NCBI GenBank assembly: GCA_023441125.1
Contig: JAEZQV010000197.1
Coordinates: forward strand, 1 to 11,755
Reading direction: 5' to 3'
DNA length: 11,755 nt
Source of the DNA: Bacillota bacterium
Lineage (GTDB): Bacteria; Bacillota_C; Negativicutes; Sporomusales; Sporomusaceae
Both the position numbers and the translations under genes were made by a program. Positions 6,204 through 11,755 of this stretch are shown here, one piece after another. The number at the start of each line of letters is the position of its first letter. Position 1 is the stretch's first letter. The notes beneath the pieces are model-generated. The model saw only the letters and a program-made list of their open reading frames with translations, searched no databases and was not told the DNA's origin.

Positions 6204-6530
6204 GTGATATTAATCAGAGCTATTATCAGACCGGACAAAAAAGACGAGGTGCTGGCAGCGCTGTCGGCGGCCGGGTTTAATGCGGTAACAGTTGTTGATG
6301 TTGTGGGCCGGGGCAAACAAAAAGGGATCAAAATCGGCGGCGTCGTGTATGATGAAATCCCCAAAACACAGCTCTTAATGGCCGTCCGGGCTGAATACAA
6401 ACAGGAAATCATTAAAGTAATTATAGATGCAGCTAAGACAGGCGAAAAGGGAGCTTATGGCGACGGTAAGATTTTCGTCAGCCCGGTTTCAGAAGTATAC
6501 ACTGTATCAAGCGGCATGAAAGAACTGTGA
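6204..6530 (+). CDS. nifI1: PII-like nitrogenase regulator NifI1
   Basis: A 108-residue member of the PII/GlnB superfamily. NifI1 and NifI2 together form a complex that binds the MoFe protein and stops its reduction by NifH when ammonium rises, and is relieved by 2-oxoglutarate and ATP (shown in methanogens). Visible are the start MILIRAIIRPDKKDEV, the T-loop (GRGKQKGI at 35-42 through YDEIPKT) and the GDGKIFV signature at 86-92. The T-loop lacks the uridylylated YRGAEY tyrosine motif of GlnB. I chose the GTG at 6204, because AAGGAG (6190-6195) is eight bases before it; a GTG at 6195 would overlap that site. The position between nifH and nifD is diagnostic of nifI1. Confidence 0.93.
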   Translation: MILIRAIIRPDKKDEVLAALSAAGFNAVTVVDVVGRGKQKGIKIGGVVYDEIPKTQLLMAVRAEYKQEIIKVIIDAAKTGEKGAYGDGKIFVSPVSEVYTVSSGMKEL

Positions 6531-6545
6531 TAGGAGGGCTGCACC

Positions 6546-6953
6546 ATGAAAGAGATTCTCGCCATAGTGCGTATGAATAAAACAAGTGCCACCAAAAAAG
6601 CCCTTGTTGAAGCCGGTGTGGCCGGTTTTACTGCCTTTAAGGTTACCGGGCGGGGCGCGTTGGTAGATGATCCGGCGATCGTCGCTGAGCGAAAAGCCAA
6701 AATGATGGCTATGGCCGGCGCTGATGAGCCGGATGCGGAAACATTGATCGACGGTTTTCTGGATGGGCACCGGCTGTTTCCCCGCCGGTTATTCACCATC
6801 CTGGCTCATGACGAAGATGTGCCCAGAATTGTTGAAGCCATTATGGCTGCCAACCGGACCGAGCATAAGGTGGGAGACGGTAAAATCATTGTTATGCCCA
6901 TGCTGGATGCGATTCGGGTTCGTACCGGCGAAGCCGGCGAAGATGCAGTATAA
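6546..6953 (+). CDS. nifI2: PII-like nitrogenase regulator NifI2
   Basis: A 135-residue PII-family partner of NifI1, longer because of an extended T-loop region (about residues 35-80, from GRGALVDD to HRLFPRR), as is usual for NifI2. The family core is seen in MKEILAIVRMNKTSATKKAL at the start and GDGKIIV at 110-116. It should act with NifI1 in fast, reversible inhibition of nitrogenase according to the 2-oxoglutarate level, without covalent modification. The ATG at 6546 follows AGGAGGG; the gap from nifI1 is 15 bases and to nifD 26 bases, consistent with co-transcription and linked translation. Confidence 0.93.
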   Translation: MKEILAIVRMNKTSATKKALVEAGVAGFTAFKVTGRGALVDDPAIVAERKAKMMAMAGADEPDAETLIDGFLDGHRLFPRRLFTILAHDEDVPRIVEAIMAANRTEHKVGDGKIIVMPMLDAIRVRTGEAGEDAV

Positions 6954-6979
6954 GAGCAGATGTAAGGGGGGTAAGCAGC

Positions 6980-8593
6980 ATGGCTGTTACTGAAAAAGAG
7001 TTACAGGAAATTCTGGATCAATATCCGTCCAAAGTCCAGAAAAACCGCAAAAAGCACATTCTTATCAAAGACGGAGAGCAACCGGACCAGATAATTGAAG
7101 CAAACACCCGGACGATTCCCGGCATTATTACCAATCGCGGCTGTGCCTACGCCGGCTGCAAAGGCGTTGTGCATGGTCCGCTGAAAGATATGGTTCATAT
7201 TACCCACGGCCCTATCGGCTGTGCTTATTATACCTGGGGTACCCGCCGCAATAAAGCCAAGTCCGATGACCCAGCGCAGAATTATATTAACTATAGTTTC
7301 TCCACCGACATGCAGGAAAGCGATATTGTCTTCGGCGGTGAAAAGAAGCTGGCTAAAGTTATCGACGAGGTTGTGGAAATCTTCCATCCCAAGGCGATAA
7401 CGGTTTCCGCTACTTGCCCGGTAGGACTGATTGGTGACGATTTAGGCGCGGTGTCCAAAGCGGCCGAAGCCCGGCATGGGATTCCGGTGCTCTCCTTTAG
7501 CTGTGAGGGCTATAAAGGCGTCAGCCAGTCCGCCGGCCATCACATCGCCAATAACATCCTGATGGACCGGGTTATCGGCGCCAGTGAACTCGAAGAAGCG
7601 CCCGGCAAATTTCCTATCAACATCTTGGGTGAATACAACATTGGCGGCGACAGCTGGGAAATCGAACGCATTTTGCAAGAAATCGGCTATACCATTGTTG
7701 CGGTGATGACCGGCGACGGTTCTTATGCAGACCTTAAGAATGCTCACACCGCGGAACTGAATCTAGTGCAATGTCACCGCTCCATCAACTATATTGCGGA
7801 AATGCTGGAAACCAAATACGGCACACCCTGGCTCAAGGTAAACTTCATCGGCGTGAAAGGCACCAGTGAATCGCTCCGGAATATGGCCGCCTACTTCGGC
7901 GATGAGGCCCTTATGCAAAAAACGGAAGAAGTTATATCCAGAGAGCTGGCCCGGATTGAGCCGCTCATGGATCAATACAAAAAGATCTGTGACGGCAAAA
8001 CAGCCTTTTGCTTTGTAGGCGGTTCGCGCGGTCACCACTATCAGGGCCTGTTTGGTGAACTGGGTATTGAGACCGTGCTGGCCGGCTACGAATTTGCCCA
8101 CCGGGACGACTACGAAGGACGTCAGGTCATTCCCACCATTAAACCCGATGCCGACAGTAAAAACATTCCCGAACTGCATGTGTCTGCCGATGAACGGCGT
8201 TTCCGCCTGAAGGTATCACCGGAAAAAATGGCGGAGCTTAAGCAAAAGATTCCGCTTAGCTATTATGCCGGCATGAATACCGAAATGAAAGACGGCAGCA
8301 TCATCGTCGACGACCTCAATCACTTTGAGACCGAAGAATTCATCAAGATCTTAAAACCCGACATTTTTGCCTCCGGGATCAAAGACAAATATGTTATTCA
8401 AAAAATGGGCATTCCCGCCAAGCAGCTGCACTCTTATGATTACAGCGGACCTTACGCCGGCTTTAACGGGGCGGTAAATTTCGCCCGTGATGTCAGCATG
8501 GGCTTTGCTTCTCCCACCTGGAATTTCATCGTGCCGCCCTGGCAGGATGAACCGCTGCTAACCGGTACTGTCAATGAGGAAGGAGTGGCCTAA
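6980..8593 (+). CDS. nifD: Nitrogenase MoFe protein alpha chain NifD
   Basis: The 537-residue alpha subunit, which holds the FeMo-cofactor where N2 is reduced. P-cluster ligands are Cys55 (RGCAYAG), Cys81 (HGPIGC) and Cys146 (SATCPVG). Cofactor ligands are Cys265 (LVQCHRS) and His484 (QLHSYDYSGPY). Active-site equivalents Val63, Arg89, Gln183, His187 and Arg350 are present, so this is a Mo-nitrogenase rather than a paralogue. Between DDY (376-378) and IIVDDLN (441) there are about 50 residues more than in Azotobacter; the same insertion is known in Clostridium pasteurianum, whose NifD is of similar length. Residue 65 is His (GVVHGPLKD), where I recall Met or Trp in the reference proteins. The ATG follows AAGGGGGG. 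nifK begins one base after the stop. Confidence 0.98.
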   Translation: MAVTEKELQEILDQYPSKVQKNRKKHILIKDGEQPDQIIEANTRTIPGIITNRGCAYAGCKGVVHGPLKDMVHITHGPIGCAYYTWGTRRNKAKSDDPAQNYINYSFSTDMQESDIVFGGEKKLAKVIDEVVEIFHPKAITVSATCPVGLIGDDLGAVSKAAEARHGIPVLSFSCEGYKGVSQSAGHHIANNILMDRVIGASELEEAPGKFPINILGEYNIGGDSWEIERILQEIGYTIVAVMTGDGSYADLKNAHTAELNLVQCHRSINYIAEMLETKYGTPWLKVNFIGVKGTSESLRNMAAYFGDEALMQKTEEVISRELARIEPLMDQYKKICDGKTAFCFVGGSRGHHYQGLFGELGIETVLAGYEFAHRDDYEGRQVIPTIKPDADSKNIPELHVSADERRFRLKVSPEKMAELKQKIPLSYYAGMNTEMKDGSIIVDDLNHFETEEFIKILKPDIFASGIKDKYVIQKMGIPAKQLHSYDYSGPYAGFNGAVNFARDVSMGFASPTWNFIVPPWQDEPLLTGTVNEEGVA

Positions 8594-8594
8594 C

Positions 8595-9983
8595 ATGCTG
8601 GACTGTACACCTAAAGATCTTAAAGAACGCAGTAGCGGCGGGTTAATTAATCCGGCAAAAACCTGCCAGCCGATCGGGGCCATGTACGCGGCGCTCGGCA
8701 TTCACCGCTGCCTGCCGCATAGCCACGGTTCCCAGGGCTGCTGCTCTTTCCACCGGATGCATCTGTCCCGGCATTTCCGGGAACCGGCCATGGCCTCCAC
8801 CTCCAGCTTTACCGAGGGCGCTTCGGTTTTCGGCGGTGGCGCTAACTTAAAAACAGCCATTAAAAATGTGTTTTCTATCTATAATCCTGATGTCATGGCC
8901 GTGCATACCACCTGCCTGACGGAAACAATTGGCGATGACATTCCCAGCATTATCAAATCTTCTGAAATTCCTGAAGGCAAGATCGTTATTCACGCTAATA
9001 CACCAAGCTATCAAGGTTCCCATATTACCGGTTTTTCCAACATGACCAAAGGGATGGTCAGCTATCTGGCCGAGGCAGCCACACCTGTAAAAAAAGAACA
9101 GGTAAACCTTATTCCGGGTTTTGTCAATCCCGGCGATATGCGGGAGATTAAGCGCCTAGTCAAAGCCATGGGCATTAAGTTTATCATGTTTCCTGATACC
9201 TCAGGTGTTATGGATTCGCCGATGACCGGCCAGTTTGCCATGTATCCCAAAGGCGGCGCTACTGTTCCGCAGATCCAGGATAGCGGCAATTCCAAGCTTA
9301 CCCTGGCGCTGGGGCGCTTTGCTTCCAGTGATGCGGCTGAACTACTGTCGAAAAAATGCCAGGTACCGGCCTCGGTCCTCAAAACACCAATTGGTATAAA
9401 AGCCACCGATGCAATGCTTATGTCCCTGCGCCGGGCCTTTGCCCAGGAAGTTCCCGCTGAACTGGAAGAAGAACGCGGACAATTGGTCGACATTATGACC
9501 GATACCCACTTCCATTTCCACGGCAAGCAAGTGGCTATCTTCGGTGATCCCGATGTGGTTACCGGCCTGACTGAACTTGTGCTTAGCCTGGGAATGAAAC
9601 CCATCCATGTCTTGACCGGCACGCCTGGTGGCGCTATCGGCTCCGGCATGGGCAGCTTTGAGGAAGACATTGCGGCCCTGCTGGAACCTGCAGGTATCAA
9701 GGCTAAAATCAAAGCCGGCGGTGACCTGTTTACCTTCCATCAATGGATAAAAAATGAACCGGTAGATTTGATTATTGGCAATACCTACGGCAAATATATT
9801 GCCAGGGCTGAAGATATACCGTTAGTCAGAGTGGGCTTCCCTGTCCTGGACCGCAGTGTTCATTCGTATCTGCCTATTGTCGGTTACCGGGGCGCCATGC
9901 GGCTTATTGAACAGATTAGCGGCGCGCTGCTGGACAGAGCTGACCGTGATGCGGCTGATGAAGATTTTGAATTAGTCATGTAA
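8595..9983 (+). CDS. nifK: Nitrogenase MoFe protein beta chain NifK
   Basis: The 462-residue beta subunit, which shares the P-cluster with NifD and docks NifH. Ligand cysteines are Cys24 (AKTCQPIGA), Cys49 (HGSQGC) and Cys107 (HTTCLTE). TPSYQGSHITGF follows, with the Ser equivalent to Azotobacter Ser188. Like the C. pasteurianum protein (about 458 residues) it lacks the N-terminal extension of roughly 50 residues seen in Azotobacter; in the known structures the NifD insertion occupies related space. The frame is open to 8574, inside nifD, but I chose ATG 8595: GAGGAAGGAG (8575-8584) lies before it and the protein then starts MLDCTPK, as in Clostridium. The stop of nifD and this start are separated by one base, suggesting coupled translation. 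Confidence 0.98.
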   Translation: MLDCTPKDLKERSSGGLINPAKTCQPIGAMYAALGIHRCLPHSHGSQGCCSFHRMHLSRHFREPAMASTSSFTEGASVFGGGANLKTAIKNVFSIYNPDVMAVHTTCLTETIGDDIPSIIKSSEIPEGKIVIHANTPSYQGSHITGFSNMTKGMVSYLAEAATPVKKEQVNLIPGFVNPGDMREIKRLVKAMGIKFIMFPDTSGVMDSPMTGQFAMYPKGGATVPQIQDSGNSKLTLALGRFASSDAAELLSKKCQVPASVLKTPIGIKATDAMLMSLRRAFAQEVPAELEEERGQLVDIMTDTHFHFHGKQVAIFGDPDVVTGLTELVLSLGMKPIHVLTGTPGGAIGSGMGSFEEDIAALLEPAGIKAKIKAGGDLFTFHQWIKNEPVDLIIGNTYGKYIARAEDIPLVRVGFPVLDRSVHSYLPIVGYRGAMRLIEQISGALLDRADRDAADEDFELVM

Positions 9984-10043
9984 GCATGTGCGCGGACTAA
10001 CGGCCTCTAAGATAAGTCCCTATCAGCGCAGGAGGTGAAACAA

Positions 10044-11399
10044 ATGAGCGAGACGGCTGCAGCCATTAATGAACGGGAAGAATTTATTGCTACCAAAGGC
10101 AAACGTAAGAATACCATCAAATGCGATGCCGACAGCATTGCCGGCTGTGTCAGCCAGCGAGCCTGCGTATACTGCGGCGCCAGAGTGGTTTTAAATCCGG
10201 TGACGGACGCCATCCATCTGGTACATGGCCCTGTTGGCTGTGCCAACTATACCTGGGATATCCGCGGCAGCCTGTCCAGCGGGTCCGAATTGTACCGCAA
10301 CAGTTTTTCCACTGACTTACGGGAACAGGATATTATCTTTGGCGGCGAAAAGAAACTCGCCAGGATCATTGACGAACTGGTGGCCAAATATCCGTCAAAG
10401 CTGGTTTTTGTATATTCCACCTGCATTGTCGGCGTCATTGGCGATGATCTGGCAGCCGTTTGCAAAGCGGCGGCCAGGCGCCACAATATTGAGGTGATTC
10501 CGGTGGAATCCAGCGGGTTTATCGGCAATAAATCCGCCGGCTACCGGGCGGCCTGCGAAGCTCTCTTAAAGCTGATTGATCCCGTTGACCGGCAGGAAGC
10601 GGCGGCCAGCCGGACGATTAACTACCTGGGCGATTTTAATCTGGCAGGTGAAGCCTGGATCATCAAAAGTTACCTGAAAAAAATAGGTATCGAAGTGAAC
10701 ACTGTGTTTACCGGCGATTCCACCAGCGCCACCATCAAGAATGCGGCCAGGGCCTCCCTGAATATAGTCCAGTGCGCCGGCTCAATGAACTACCTTGCCG
10801 GCAAATTGCAGGAACTGTACGGCATACCTTATCGGCAGGTTTCCTTTTTAGGCGTGGAGGATACCGCCAACTCGCTGCGCGGGATTGCCGATGCCCTGGG
10901 CGGCGGTGAATACCGGGCCAGGGCCGAGGTGCTCATCCGCCAGGAAACCGACCGGGTTATGCCGATCATCAGTCAATATCGCGGCAAACTGGCCGGCAAA
11001 AGAGCGGCCGTTTATGTCGGCGGCGGCTTTAAAGCCATCTCGCTGATTAAGCAATTCCGTGAAATCGGTATTGAGGTAGTTATGGTCGGGACACAGACCG
11101 GCCGGCAGGAAGAGTATGAGACCATTCATGAACTGGTCACCGACGGTACCGTAATTCTGGATGACGCCAATCCGGCCGAACTGGAGCGCTTTATGACCAG
11201 CCAGGGGGCGCATCTTCTGGTCGGCGGTGTAAAAGAGCGGCCGCTGGCTTATAAACTGGGGCTGGCGTTTATTGACCACAACCATAACCGCAAACATGCC
11301 TTGAGCGGCTATGACGGAGCCGTGAATTTTGCCCAGGAAGTGTACTCCACCGTGTGTTCGCCCGTCTGGCAATATACTGCTCCCCGAGGAGGTGTCTGA
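10044..11399 (+). CDS. nifE: FeMo-cofactor scaffold protein NifE
   Basis: A 451-residue NifD homologue. With NifN it forms the E2N2 scaffold on which the NifB-cofactor is matured to FeMo-co. Cluster-binding cysteines are Cys41 (QRACVYCG), Cys66 (HGPVGC) and Cys127 (YSTCIVG), and Cys244 lies in NIVQCAGSMNY. The catalytic Gln-Ser...His pair of NifD is replaced by ESSGFIGNKSAG, and the C-terminal DHNHNRKHALSGYDG segment is typical of NifE, so it is not a second NifD. The frame extends to a GTG at 10035, but GGAGGTG (10031-10037) covers that codon and serves ATG 10044. The 60-base gap after nifK is the longest in the operon. nifN starts one base after the stop. Confidence 0.97.
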   Translation: MSETAAAINEREEFIATKGKRKNTIKCDADSIAGCVSQRACVYCGARVVLNPVTDAIHLVHGPVGCANYTWDIRGSLSSGSELYRNSFSTDLREQDIIFGGEKKLARIIDELVAKYPSKLVFVYSTCIVGVIGDDLAAVCKAAARRHNIEVIPVESSGFIGNKSAGYRAACEALLKLIDPVDRQEAAASRTINYLGDFNLAGEAWIIKSYLKKIGIEVNTVFTGDSTSATIKNAARASLNIVQCAGSMNYLAGKLQELYGIPYRQVSFLGVEDTANSLRGIADALGGGEYRARAEVLIRQETDRVMPIISQYRGKLAGKRAAVYVGGGFKAISLIKQFREIGIEVVMVGTQTGRQEEYETIHELVTDGTVILDDANPAELERFMTSQGAHLLVGGVKERPLAYKLGLAFIDHNHNRKHALSGYDGAVNFAQEVYSTVCSPVWQYTAPRGGV

Positions 11400-11400
11400 T

Positions 11401-11755
11401 ATGGAAAATCCTTGTCACATGTGTATGCCGATGGGCGGGATTCTGGCGCTCAAAGGCATTGAAAGAGCCATGGTAATTGTCCATGGCTCGCAGGGGTGCA
11501 GCACCTATATGCGGCGGCACATCGCCGAGCATTTTAATGAACCGGTGGATGTCGGCTCTTCCTCCCTTAACGAAAAAGGCACGGTATATGGCGGGGAAGC
11601 CAATCTGCGCAAGGCGATCGACAACATTAGCCGCGTGTATCAGCCGGGAGTAATCGGGGTTGTGACCACCTGCCTGGCGGAAACCATCGGGGAAGATATC
11701 GCCAGAATGGTGCAGGATTACCGGCAGGAGCACCAGCTGGCCACACCTATTATTA
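11401..11755 (+). CDS. nifN: FeMo-cofactor scaffold protein NifN, 5' part (runs off the window)
   Basis: The first 118 residues of a NifK-type protein, open at the right edge. It starts at ATG 11401 after GAGGAGG (11386-11392). Cys8 (PCHMCMP), Cys33 (HGSQGC) and Cys91 (TTCLAETIGED) are the three cluster cysteines expected in NifN. The segments TYMRRHIAEHFNEPVD and SSSLNEKGTVYGG are typical of NifN, not NifK, and the position after nifE agrees. It would pair with NifE as the cofactor scaffold. In C. pasteurianum nifN is fused to nifB; whether that holds here cannot be seen because the 3' end is missing. One base separates it from nifE. Confidence 0.93.
   Translation, partial: MENPCHMCMPMGGILALKGIERAMVIVHGSQGCSTYMRRHIAEHFNEPVDVGSSSLNEKGTVYGGEANLRKAIDNISRVYQPGVIGVVTTCLAETIGEDIARMVQDYRQEHQLATPII

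Noticed and set aside
9062..9712. Minus-strand open frame (216 codons) inside nifK
   Set aside because: Shadow frame created by GC-rich codons of nifK; no ribosome binding site or known domain.
9990..10029. Stem-loop between nifK and nifE (GCGC-GGACT / AGTCC-GCGC)
   Set aside because: The stem is only 5 plus 4 bp with an asymmetric six-base internal loop and no U-tract; too weak to call a terminator or processing site.

Overview
The window looks like part of the chromosome of an anaerobic, nitrogen-fixing Firmicute. Evidence: the nitrogenase genes run in the order nifH-nifI1-nifI2-nifD-nifK-nifE-nifN; NifD carries the roughly 50-residue insertion and NifK the short N-terminus known from Clostridium pasteurianum; ribosome binding sites are strong AGGAGG type; promoters are of sigma-A form; intrinsic terminators are common. 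A Negativicute (Sporomusa/Pelosinus-like) is my best guess, but that is inference and no marker gene settles it.

Left part (4-3751): a group II intron that is itself interrupted by a second group II intron. The outer intron has a domain V with a CGC catalytic triad (group IIC hallmark) and encodes a GsI-IIC-like reverse transcriptase. The inner intron (1211-3074) has an AGC-triad domain V and encodes a 415-residue maturase without an endonuclease domain (RmInt1/class D-like). It sits directly after the codons for the catalytic YADD motif of the outer reverse transcriptase. Removing 1211-3074 restores one 460-codon reading frame. The outer intron ends 17 bases from the stop codon of a gene on the opposite strand.

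Middle part (3752-5345): two minus-strand genes and a long regulatory region. The first gene is an FMN nitroreductase-family protein with a likely operator and a structured leader. The second is a 63-residue protein of unknown function with its own promoter and terminator. The 516 bases between position 4830 and nifH hold a plus-strand promoter, two successive terminator-like hairpins that outline an unrecognised small RNA or leader, a further hairpin with a minus-strand U-tract, and the nifH promoter region.

Right part (5346-11755): a tightly packed plus-strand nif operon. NifH is the Fe protein (electron donor), NifD/NifK form the MoFe protein, NifE/NifN are the scaffold for FeMo-cofactor assembly, and NifI1/NifI2 are PII-like proteins that in related organisms switch nitrogenase off by binding the MoFe protein when ammonium is present. 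nifN runs off the right edge.
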